Source of the DNA: Streptomyces umbrinus
Lineage (GTDB): Bacteria; Actinomycetota; Actinomycetes; Streptomycetales; Streptomycetaceae
Assembly: GCF_030817415.1 (NCBI RefSeq)
Contig: NZ_JAUSZI010000002.1
Span: 12,228,984 to 12,292,983, forward strand
Reading direction: 5' to 3'
Length of the DNA: 64,000 nt
The position numbers were made by a program, and so were the translations under genes. This document shows, one piece after another, positions 53,234 to 61,145 of this stretch; the stretch's first letter is position 1; every line of letters starts with the position of its first letter. The notes beneath the pieces are model-generated. The model had not been told where the DNA came from. It ran no database searches and saw nothing but the letters and a program-made list of their open reading frames with translations.

Positions 53234-53261
53234 CACTCCCTCGCCCGCGGGTGAGGGAGTG
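53234..53261 (-). terminator. Terminator-like hairpin at the end of the secretion operon
   Basis: Arms CACTCCCTC (53234-53242) and GAGGGAGTG (53253-53261) enclose a loop that itself contains CCCGCGGG. It lies four bases after the stop of the last minus-strand gene, a natural end for the type IV secretion operon. Confidence 0.65.
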
Positions 53262-53264
53262 TTG

Positions 53265-53516
53265 TCAGGTGGGCGGGGCAGCGATCTCTTCAAGGAGGGC
53301 CTGCAGCTGGTTGAGGAGGCCTTGGGTCCGGTGGGTGTTCCGGTCCACCCACAGCCGCAGTTGGGCCTCGCTGACGGTGCTTCCGTCCGGGAGGAGAAAC
53401 CTCTCCGGTGCCTGGCTGAGCCGGAGGGCGGTCTCCAGATGACGCATAGCCGCACTGAGTTCGGTGACGAACCAGATCTCATCTGAGGGCTCATGGGAGT
53501 CGGCTGGGGTTGTCAT
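53265..53516 (-). CDS. Small helical protein at the end of the secretion operon
   Basis: The 83-aa protein starts ATG after GAGGAGAA. It has helices EIWFVTELSAAMRHLETALR and HRTQGLLNQLQALLEEIA with FLLPDGSTVSEAQLRLWVDR between. No signal or membrane segment was seen. The frame runs open upstream as a shadow of the VirD4-like gene. Function is unknown. Confidence 0.65.
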   Translation of the reverse strand: MTTPADSHEPSDEIWFVTELSAAMRHLETALRLSQAPERFLLPDGSTVSEAQLRLWVDRNTHRTQGLLNQLQALLEEIAAPPT

Positions 53517-53650
53517 TCTTTCTCCTCGTCGGTGTTGAGGCCGTCCGGTCACACCGATGGCGCCCGGGCAGCGTGCGCGTAGTCGCCAGCGGAGACTGGC
53601 CGTGGCAGCCGGTCCCAGCTCTGCTCTGGCCGGGTGGCTGGCGGTGGGGG

Positions 53651-56260
53651 TCACTGGTATCCGTGTGTGTGCTGGCTCAGGCGTACGTCCGCCGTGGCGG
53701 CGGGAGCGCGCTGGTTGAGGAATTCGCCGACACGGGCCTGCTGAGCGGCAGCGGTGGCGGTGAGCTCGTCGAGTGGCAGAGCCCCGGCGGTGACCCGGGC
53801 GGCGTGCTCCAGAGCGGCGACTTTCCCAGGACGTGCGTAGTCGGCGAACGCCTCGTCCAGGTGCGGGCCGGTGATCCTGACGGGCCCGATGCGGCGGCCG
53901 CTGATGGTGAGGGACATGTAGTGCTCGAACCGGTCGAGTACGGCCACTTCGTCCGCGCTCGGCTTGTCTCCCCATTCCGCGGTGATCGGAGCGATCGCGG
54001 ATCTGGATCCTGCCGTGGAGGCCAGGGTGGATGCGTTCTGCGTCAAGGACATCCGCACCGGGGCGGGCAGACGGCCCAGCAACTGGGTCATTCCGTGCAC
54101 CGTGACCCTGTACTTGCGGAAGTCTTCGAACATCGACGCGATCGTCTCCGGAGCAGCTCCGGTCAGGGTGATCAGTTCGTCGAAGTACAGGCGGAAGGGC
54201 CGCCGTTGCTCCTCGGGCGTGTCCCGCCGTGAGCGCACCGCCCGCAGCAGGTCCCTCGCGATGAGCGCGGTCAGTAGCCGGTCGGTGGGCCCGTTCCCGG
54301 CCGGGCACACCCACACCACCAGCCCGTTGTCCATGGCGGCCCGGCTGTTGTAGACGCCGACTGGCTGGCCGAGAAAGGCGCGGGTGACTGGGTTGGCGGC
54401 CAGCCGGGCGAGCGGGTTGAGGACGACCCCGAACGCGTCCGGGGGGAACGTCGGGAACACCGTCCGCCACCATGACCGCGTCTCCGCGTCCAGCCGGTCC
54501 GCCACGGCGGCCAGCGCCGCTGCCCGGAAGCCGGGGTCGGAGAGCAGTGACCGCACGTGGAAGATGGTGGTCTGGTCTTCGCGTCGGTCGGCCTGGCAGG
54601 CGGCCTGGTTGATGGCGACCAGCACGGCCAGGGACGATGTGAGGATGGTCAGCGCGCGGGGAGCGGCGGCATCGTCCCAGCCGAGGATGGAGGCGAAGGC
54701 GTCGGTGACCGCCTCGACGATGTCGTGCGGAGCCTGCCCGTGGTGCATGGCGATCGGATTCCATGAGCTCAACTTGGGGGAGGGGCCTGCTGCGTTGAGG
54801 TCGATCAGCGCGATCTTCTGCATCAGGTGGTCGTGTGCGAGGAACGTCGCGGCGCGTGGCCAGGAGTCGCGGTGTGGGTCGACGAACATCAGCCCGCCGC
54901 CGGCGTGTGCCCACGCGATCGCCTGCGCCAGAGCACGTTCCGTCTTGCCGCCCCCGGCCTTGCCGACTCCGCACTCGAACAGCGTCTCGGCCGTGTGGGT
55001 GGCGACCAGACGCCTCCGGCCGTCGGGGCCCCGGTAGATGCCCTGCAGGAGCAGCTCAGGATTCCCGAACTCGAAGGTCGGCAGGTCTCCGGCGAGCAGT
55101 GGAAGCCGGCAGTGGACGGTGGGCGGTTTGAGTAGCCCGAGTAGTTCGTCCAGTCGTACCCAGTTCGCGCGGGGCGGCTGGCATTGCCCCAGCTCCCAGC
55201 GCCGCTCGAAGCTGCGCCGGGTGGGCCAGTGATCGGCACCGAACCGCCACGGGCCCAGCCGGAATCCGCGCATGGCCCACCGTGAGCGGCCGCCGAACAC
55301 ATCAACCCCGGCTTGGAGTTGGGCGAGGCGGGCCTGAGGACGGCCTTCGATGTTGGACGCGCACATCACGAGCAGCTGCACACGGACGAGGTGGTCGTCG
55401 TGGGCGAGCTTGCCGAGCGCCTCGGACGGTTCCACCCGGCGTGGCACCGGGGGCATCACCAGCCGCCGCCCGGCTGATCCGTCCTTGCCGGTGACCAGGG
55501 CCTGCAGGTTCCAGGCCAACGAGTCCTCCATTCCGGTGGCGTCCTGGCGCACCCAGCGCGCCGCGCGCTGGGTCTCCCGGCGCTCCTGGCGGCGTGCGGC
55601 GCTCATGAGCTGCAGACGGCGAGCGCGCAATACCCACTTGGGGGCGCGCTGGATGGCGAGGCGGATCTCGGCGAGGTCGCCCAGTTCGGCGCGCAGGTCG
55701 GACACAGCGTCGACCAGGGGCTGCAGCGGGTCGGGCTCCAGCGGCACCTCCCGCAGGGGAGAGTTGAGCTTGCCGCGCAGGATGAACTCCGCCCGCACCA
55801 CGTGGTCGCGTGGCTTGTCCACGATCGGACGGACCCGGTCGACGGTGATGTTCGGCCCGAACGGGGTGATGGACAGAAGCCGTTCACCGCCCGCGGGGCC
55901 CTCGATGCGGTAGCGCAGTGGGCTGGAGCCGTCCGCGCGCAGCCTGATCTGCACCGTCTTCGACCGGCGCGGCGCCCACCACGGCATGCTCACCGAGGCC
56001 CGCGCCAGCTGCACCCCGCGGCGGAAGATCTCCTCGATGCTCGGGTCGAAGTGCCGGGTGGGGGTGAGCTCCAGGGCCATCCGCTCGGCATGGGCCCGTT
56101 GCGCGAGGCGACGCATCACCATCTCGCCCACGCCGTAGGTCACTGCGATGACCAGGGCGAGCAGGTACCAGTGTTCGTAGAGCCAGCCAGCGGCGTTGAC
56201 CAGGCCGGTGAGCAGGCCGAATACCTGCCCGGGCGCCGTCTCATCGGCCCGGTCGGTCAC
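53651..56260 (-). CDS. VirD4/TraG-type coupling ATPase
   Basis: The 869-aa protein has an N-terminal membrane pair (VFGLLTGLVNAAGWLYEHWY, LALVIAVTYGVGEMVMRR), a long cytoplasmic region, Walker A GVGKAGGGKTERAL near residue 430 and Walker B FRLYFDELITL near 690. Coupling ATPases of this shape bring DNA or proteins to a type IV secretion channel. The GTG at 56260 overlaps the preceding stop as GTGA. The protein is larger than typical VirD4, with a domain between membrane and ATPase parts. Confidence 0.85.
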   Translation of the reverse strand: MTDRADETAPGQVFGLLTGLVNAAGWLYEHWYLLALVIAVTYGVGEMVMRRLAQRAHAERMALELTPTRHFDPSIEEIFRRGVQLARASVSMPWWAPRRSKTVQIRLRADGSSPLRYRIEGPAGGERLLSITPFGPNITVDRVRPIVDKPRDHVVRAEFILRGKLNSPLREVPLEPDPLQPLVDAVSDLRAELGDLAEIRLAIQRAPKWVLRARRLQLMSAARRQERRETQRAARWVRQDATGMEDSLAWNLQALVTGKDGSAGRRLVMPPVPRRVEPSEALGKLAHDDHLVRVQLLVMCASNIEGRPQARLAQLQAGVDVFGGRSRWAMRGFRLGPWRFGADHWPTRRSFERRWELGQCQPPRANWVRLDELLGLLKPPTVHCRLPLLAGDLPTFEFGNPELLLQGIYRGPDGRRRLVATHTAETLFECGVGKAGGGKTERALAQAIAWAHAGGGLMFVDPHRDSWPRAATFLAHDHLMQKIALIDLNAAGPSPKLSSWNPIAMHHGQAPHDIVEAVTDAFASILGWDDAAAPRALTILTSSLAVLVAINQAACQADRREDQTTIFHVRSLLSDPGFRAAALAAVADRLDAETRSWWRTVFPTFPPDAFGVVLNPLARLAANPVTRAFLGQPVGVYNSRAAMDNGLVVWVCPAGNGPTDRLLTALIARDLLRAVRSRRDTPEEQRRPFRLYFDELITLTGAAPETIASMFEDFRKYRVTVHGMTQLLGRLPAPVRMSLTQNASTLASTAGSRSAIAPITAEWGDKPSADEVAVLDRFEHYMSLTISGRRIGPVRITGPHLDEAFADYARPGKVAALEHAARVTAGALPLDELTATAAAQQARVGEFLNQRAPAATADVRLSQHTHGYQ

Positions 56261-56913
56261 ATACGGGGCTGCCAAGTCCACGAGGCCCCTCCCTTCTTGT
56301 TCGAAGTCGTGCGGGTGAAGTACAGGTCGGTGATACGGCCGTCGGTGTAGGTGCCACCGCGGTCGGTGCCCGCCCACACCAGGTGCACCACCGCCTGGTC
56401 GTCGGCGTCGTCGCGGCGGGCGATGACGGCCTGGACGCGAAAGCGGGCCGTGGCGAACGCCGGCGCGATCGCCTGCTCCGGGTTGCCGAAGAGCGCGGGC
56501 CACTTGGTGCGGCCGATCCCGGTGGCGTCCGCTCGCAGCAGGCCGCGCCCGGCCGTGAGCAGCTGCCGCTCGTCCCCAGTGGCAAGGTCCGCGGGCCAAG
56601 AGGCCTCCAGGGCCTGCTGGATGGCCCGATCGCCGGCCACTCCTTCGCCATGCGGCGGCAGCGCCGGCGCGATCGCCGACCCGGTCGGCGTAGCAGCCGT
56701 CGTTGTCGACGGCCCTGGGCCGCTGGCCGCAGAGTTCTCGCCGGTGGAAGGTGGTGAAGGGCGGACCGCCGGGGACGCCGCCGGGGGAGGAGTCCCGGAA
56801 TCGGTGGCGGTGCTGGACCTGTTCGGCAGCATCAGCAGGACCACACCGGCAACCGCCAGGACCAAGGCTGTGACCAGTAGCAGGCGAGGCGCGCGTGATG
56901 AGGGCGTCGTCAT
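56257..56913 (-). CDS. Membrane-anchored conjugation protein (VirB8/TcpC-like possible)
   Basis: The 218-aa protein has one N-terminal membrane helix (LLLVTALVLAVAGVVLLMLP), a Ser/Thr/Pro linker and a folded alpha-beta domain at about residues 100-218 with Trp/Tyr (TKWPALFGN, AVVHLVWAGTDRGGTYTDGR). Topology and length resemble the VirB8-type or TcpC-type bitopic proteins of type IV systems, but no diagnostic motif is present. It overlaps the wall-hydrolase gene by four bases. Confidence 0.68.
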   Translation of the reverse strand: MTTPSSRAPRLLLVTALVLAVAGVVLLMLPNRSSTATDSGTPPPAASPAVRPSPPSTGENSAASGPGPSTTTAATPTGSAIAPALPPHGEGVAGDRAIQQALEASWPADLATGDERQLLTAGRGLLRADATGIGRTKWPALFGNPEQAIAPAFATARFRVQAVIARRDDADDQAVVHLVWAGTDRGGTYTDGRITDLYFTRTTSNKKGGASWTWQPRM

Positions 56914-58061
56914 AGCAGCCTGGCCCCTCCGGCAAAACCCGACATCGCACTGACAGCGTCCAGCCGGACAACAGTGCCGGGGCGGGCGGCGTTGATCATC
57001 TGACCGCTTCCGACATAGATGCCGACGTGATAGATAGTCGAGTCGCGGCCCGGGGCATAGGCGTAGAAGACCAGGTCGCCGGGCTTGAGCGCGATGGTGC
57101 CGAGACGGGCGGGTATCCGCTGTCCGACGCCGGCCTGCGCGGCCGCGGTCCGCGGCAGGCGAATGCCGGCCTTGGCGTACGCGTAGGTGGTCAGCCCCGA
57201 GCAGTCGAAGCCCATGATGTTCGCGCCGCTCTTCCCGCTGGGCGAGCAGCAGATCCCCGTCGACTTGCCGTTCGCGTTGCCGCCGCCCCACGAGTACGGG
57301 ACACCCCGCTGGGAGAGCGCGGCCTCGATGACCGTGCGGATCCTCCCGGTCACGTTCTTCAGGTTCGGGTCCTTGGCGGCCGCCGTGTACTGGTCGATCC
57401 ACCCGAGCACGTTGGCGACGTACTCGCCTGAGTGGTTGTACTGGAAGATTGCTGCCTTGAGCTGGCCGCGTTTGGTCAGGTCGCGACCGTTGCCGCACAG
57501 GTAGATCGCGGCGCCGAGGGCGGCGTCGTCGGCGTTGTGCGGGTCGGCGGTTGTGTCCCCGCTCGCGTCCTTGCCGACGCCCTCCCAGGTGGAGGGCAGG
57601 AACTGGAAGGGGCCGACGGCACGCTCGCCGTTCGCGGTGCCGTCCCACTTGCCGCCATCCGTGTCCGGGAAGACCGTGGTGTTGCCGCCTGCCCCGGAGC
57701 CGTTGAGGAGCACTCCGTAGATCTTCGGGCGGATGTCACCGTCCGCCGTGATCTTCCGGCCCACAGCGTGGTTGGACTCGACCTTGGCTATCCCGGCCAG
57801 GATCGGCCAGCGCATGCCCCGACACTTCGGCACATGCCTGCCGACCTGCTGGACGGCCTTCTTGTAGGCGGTGAGCATGCGCGGCGGGAGGTCCGCGGCC
57901 GAGCCGCCTTCGGCGATTCCGCCGTCGTTGCTCGCGCCCGTCTGCAAGGCCACGAACGCGCCGATCGCGCCTGCGACGGGAGCCGCGCAGCACACGGCGG
58001 CGAACAGCAGCAGCGCGACCACGCATCCCCACCGCCGGATGCGGTGCCTGGGTGGCCTCAC
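56910..58061 (-). CDS. Bifunctional wall hydrolase (SLT lysozyme-like + NlpC/P60)
   Basis: The 383-aa protein has a signal anchor (residues 10-40), a soluble lytic transglycosylase-like domain with the catalytic Glu in GIAKVESNHAV (E95) and GPFQFLPSTW, and a C-terminal NlpC/P60 domain with GFDCSGLTTY (Cys near 286) and HVGIYVG. Such two-domain enzymes open peptidoglycan for Gram-positive type IV machines, here in line with the VirB4 and VirD4-like genes. The GTG overlaps the VirB6-like gene as GTGA. Confidence 0.9.
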   Translation of the reverse strand: MRPPRHRIRRWGCVVALLLFAAVCCAAPVAGAIGAFVALQTGASNDGGIAEGGSAADLPPRMLTAYKKAVQQVGRHVPKCRGMRWPILAGIAKVESNHAVGRKITADGDIRPKIYGVLLNGSGAGGNTTVFPDTDGGKWDGTANGERAVGPFQFLPSTWEGVGKDASGDTTADPHNADDAALGAAIYLCGNGRDLTKRGQLKAAIFQYNHSGEYVANVLGWIDQYTAAAKDPNLKNVTGRIRTVIEAALSQRGVPYSWGGGNANGKSTGICCSPSGKSGANIMGFDCSGLTTYAYAKAGIRLPRTAAAQAGVGQRIPARLGTIALKPGDLVFYAYAPGRDSTIYHVGIYVGSGQMINAARPGTVVRLDAVSAMSGFAGGARLL

Positions 58062-60787
58062 CCGTCCTCACCGTCCTCGGTCAGCCACCGCTGCCGCATT
58101 GCGCGCAGGCTTTCGGCTTGGCGCATCAACTCCCGCATCCGGGCCGGGTTGTCGGCGCCCGCTGATCCGTCCGCGCTTTCACCGCCGGGCGGCGGCGTCC
58201 GCTCCGGGCCGCCGCCTGCGAGGCGAGGGGACGACGTCGGGCCAGAGGGCGTTGCCCCGGTACCTCCAGCCGGTGGTGGCCCTGACGCGCTGGTGGACCT
58301 GGTCCGCCCGGGTACCGTAGCCGGGCGGGTGGGGGCCGCTGATGGCGCCGCGGGCAGGCGGCGGCCGGTGAACGGACCGGGCCCGCCACTGTCGTCCGTG
58401 TTCTCCCGCAGGACACGGGAGACGTGCCGTCCGGTGTCTGCCCAGGCCCGAACGTCCTCGCGGACCGTGTTGCCCCATACCCTCCGCTGCTGGCGGGCGT
58501 CTTGTCTGAGCTGCGAGCCACCCGACCGGGCCCGGCGGACGTTCTCCGGCAGCCCGACCATGGTCCCGTAGGCGGTGCGGCCACCCCGGTTGAGGATGCG
58601 GTAGCCGCGGAAGCGCACGAGGCGGTTGTGGGCGCGTGTGGACAGCAGGGTGCGGTCGGTGTTCTGGTCGTGAAGCACGGCCCCGGAGTTGCGGTCGACG
58701 ATCTCGCCGTCGGCGTTGCGGTAGCGGTCGGGCGGCCCGCCGGGCCGACGCGGCCCCCCGCCTCCGGGACCGCCGCCTCCGGCGTCCGGCGGGCCGCCGG
58801 TGTTCGGGTCGCCTTCGGCGGTGGCCTTGCGCCACTTGGCCAACTGCTCCCGGTCCGGCCGACGGCCGATCAGCAGCCAGTGCGCGCCCTTCGCGCCGAG
58901 CCGGGCTCCCAGCCCGCCCACGGCTGCGGCCGCGGTGAGCGGGGCCAGCCCGCGGCCGGCTTCGGCGCCTGCATCGGCGAGCACCCCGCCGGTGTCCACC
59001 GGCATGCCCGCGCCGTCGGTCAAAGAGGTGAGCGCACCCATCAGCCGCTGGCGGGTGCCGAGCATCCCGTACCGGCCCCCACCGCCGCCGGTGAACACGC
59101 GCAGGCCGCCGCCGTATCCGCCCATCGCGGCGGGGGAGTTCATGGCGAGGGCGGCCCCGAGCTCGGAGGTGTCGCCGGGCAGGTGGGTGCCGCCGACCTT
59201 GGCGTAGCGCATCCGCATGGCCATGCGCCGGCCGAAGGAGGTGATGCCGGTCAGCAGCCTGCGATGCCCGGCCGCACCGGCGATGGCCAGCACATCGATC
59301 AGCAGGATCCGCTCCACCATCAGGTCGGGGCCTTCTGTGATGGTGGCGTCCACGGCGATGCCGAAGAACGGGATGAAGGCGCAGACCGCGACCAGAGCGA
59401 GGACGGCGATGCCCCACAGCGACAGCCATTTCCACACGCTTTGGCGCGCGGGCCCGGGCAGCATGCCGGCGACGAAGACGACCCCGCCTGCGGCGGCGGC
59501 GGCCGCGCAGATGCCCTGCGTGCCGAGCAGCACGATCGCGGAGGACAGCAGCATGCCGCAGATGAACAGTGCGCCGATCAGCAGCAGGACGGCGCCGCCG
59601 ACCCGCCACCAGGTGGGCTTTGCGGCGTACTCAGCGCAGGCCTTGCCGACCGGTCCGGCCTTCTTCAGATCGGCGAGGAACGCGGCGAATTCCTGGTCCT
59701 CTTCGCTGACGACCGGGGCGACTGCGTCCAGCAGTTCGCCGCCGGGAGTCAACGACGGCAGACCGCCGTCGCCGTCGCGCTCACACTGCCTCTTGGCCTC
59801 GCCCTTGAGCAGCTTGCAGGTGTTGTCGTCGTTGTCGTTGTGGCGCTCGCAGTACGCCTTCCCTGGGCCGACGATCTTCTCGCAGGGGTCGTTCTTGTCC
59901 TCTTTCTCGGTGCCGGCCTTGTAGCCGCCGACGACCCACTTCAGGTGGATGGCGTAGGCCTTGCGGTCGGCAGTCTTGGCTGGGTCGAGGATGCGCCCGT
60001 ACTGCAGCAGCATGTACGGCTTCACGATCAGTGCGTTGGTGATCGAGTCCTGGAGAGGGCGGGCGATGTCCGTGGAGGAGACGGGGGCTTCGTTCTCCCG
60101 TTCCTGGCACTTGATCTCCTGCATGCCGGCCATGCCGTCGCAGGGTCCGCGGCTGGCGAGTTTGCCGCCCCAGTCGTAGGAGTTGACGCTCTCCTTGGCG
60201 ACCTCGGCGGCCACCTGCTGGGACTGCCCCAGCGGTCCGTCCTGGGTGAGCAGGTAGTCGGGCCGTACGAACGCGGATGCGGCGAGCGCCCCGATCAGCA
60301 GGGTCAGGAAGATTTCACCCAGACCGCGGCCGACGCGGCCGCGCACGATCATGAACCCGGCGAACACGAACGCCCAGGCGAGCAGGAGCCCCTTCAGCCC
60401 CAGCGTGTCGACGACCACGGTGTCGTAGGCGTCCGCGACCTTCTGTGCCGGAGCGGTGAGGATCTTCAGCAGCGGGAACCTCAAGGCGACCTCGATCGCC
60501 CACCCTGCCATGCCGACCAGCAGCCTGATGAGGGTGAACAGGCCGGACAGGGCGAAGGCGAGGGCCTGGGTCTTGAAGGCGACGATGGAGCCGCCTTCGG
60601 AGTTGAGTTCGTAGCCGTTGATCGGCACCCCCTCGGAGGAGGTGATGTTCAGCGGCGCGAGCAGGTCTCCGGTCTCGCTGTCGCTGCCCGCTGCGTGCAC
60701 GACCTGGCTGTTCACCATCACGAAGACGCCGGTGAGCAGCCCGACGAAGCTGGCCGAGCGGAGGGTTGCGCGCTCTGGACGCCACAT
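58058..60787 (-). CDS. VirB6/TrbL-like polytopic membrane protein
   Basis: The 909-aa protein has a signal-like N-terminus, about eight membrane helices between residues 65 and 530 and a long Gly/Arg/Pro-rich tail. The extracytoplasmic loop near residues 299-335 has two C-x(n)-G-x-x-K-x-x-C-E-R motifs (DPCEKIVGPGKAYCER, NTCKLLKGEAKRQCER). Position after the wall hydrolase and before VirB4 suggests the channel protein of the transfer system. The ATG is one base after the stop of the 118-aa gene, which carries a related motif. Confidence 0.83.
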   Translation of the reverse strand: MWRPERATLRSASFVGLLTGVFVMVNSQVVHAAGSDSETGDLLAPLNITSSEGVPINGYELNSEGGSIVAFKTQALAFALSGLFTLIRLLVGMAGWAIEVALRFPLLKILTAPAQKVADAYDTVVVDTLGLKGLLLAWAFVFAGFMIVRGRVGRGLGEIFLTLLIGALAASAFVRPDYLLTQDGPLGQSQQVAAEVAKESVNSYDWGGKLASRGPCDGMAGMQEIKCQERENEAPVSSTDIARPLQDSITNALIVKPYMLLQYGRILDPAKTADRKAYAIHLKWVVGGYKAGTEKEDKNDPCEKIVGPGKAYCERHNDNDDNTCKLLKGEAKRQCERDGDGGLPSLTPGGELLDAVAPVVSEEDQEFAAFLADLKKAGPVGKACAEYAAKPTWWRVGGAVLLLIGALFICGMLLSSAIVLLGTQGICAAAAAAGGVVFVAGMLPGPARQSVWKWLSLWGIAVLALVAVCAFIPFFGIAVDATITEGPDLMVERILLIDVLAIAGAAGHRRLLTGITSFGRRMAMRMRYAKVGGTHLPGDTSELGAALAMNSPAAMGGYGGGLRVFTGGGGGRYGMLGTRQRLMGALTSLTDGAGMPVDTGGVLADAGAEAGRGLAPLTAAAAVGGLGARLGAKGAHWLLIGRRPDREQLAKWRKATAEGDPNTGGPPDAGGGGPGGGGPRRPGGPPDRYRNADGEIVDRNSGAVLHDQNTDRTLLSTRAHNRLVRFRGYRILNRGGRTAYGTMVGLPENVRRARSGGSQLRQDARQQRRVWGNTVREDVRAWADTGRHVSRVLRENTDDSGGPGPFTGRRLPAAPSAAPTRPATVPGRTRSTSASGPPPAGGTGATPSGPTSSPRLAGGGPERTPPPGGESADGSAGADNPARMRELMRQAESLRAMRQRWLTEDGEDG

Positions 60788-60788
60788 G

Positions 60789-61145
60789 TCAGCGCCGCCT
60801 TTGCCCGGCAGCGCTGTGGCGCCGCCACACCACGAGAGCAGCCACGCCCGCACCGGCCGGCAGCAGCCTCCACGCCGTACTGGAAATGCCGGGATGCCTG
60901 GCGGAGGCGGTCGTCGTGGTGTCCCGCTCGCAGTAGTCCTTGGCCGGGCCCACGATCAGGGCGCAGGGATCCGGGTCCGTCGGGCGGGCGTCAGTGGCGA
61001 AGGCTTGCCCTGTCTGTGGCCACCACGCCCCCGGGACACCCGCCCCGACGGTCAGGAGGAGCACGCCGAGGACAACCGCGGTCACAGTGAGGACACACGC
61101 GGCCGCGGCCAGGCGCCGGGAGCGGTCCCAGGAGGAACGGGTCAT
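60789..61145 (-). CDS. Small membrane protein sharing a Cys motif with the channel protein
   Basis: The 118-aa protein has two membrane helices (LAAAACVLTVTAVVLGVLLL and LLPAGAGVAALVVW) and a central outside loop with DPCALIVGPAKDYCERD (about residues 58-74). This closely matches the motif in the adjacent 909-aa channel-like protein, in both protein and DNA. It may be a small partner, or a duplicated loop module. The stop and start around it overlap VirB4 and the VirB6-like gene tightly. Confidence 0.78.
   Translation of the reverse strand: MTRSSWDRSRRLAAAACVLTVTAVVLGVLLLTVGAGVPGAWWPQTGQAFATDARPTDPDPCALIVGPAKDYCERDTTTTASARHPGISSTAWRLLPAGAGVAALVVWRRHSAAGQRRR

Noticed and set aside
53265..54974. 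A 569-codon minus-strand frame ending in the small helical protein
   Set aside because: Its upstream two thirds are an alternative frame of the VirD4-like gene with Arg/Pro-rich composition. Only the last 83 codons, with their own ribosome site, are protein-like.
58424..61090. Long plus-strand open frame opposite the VirB6-like gene
   Set aside because: GC-rich DNA leaves the antisense frame open. The product has no family-like motif, while the minus strand has membrane helices, matched overlaps and a wall-hydrolase neighbour.
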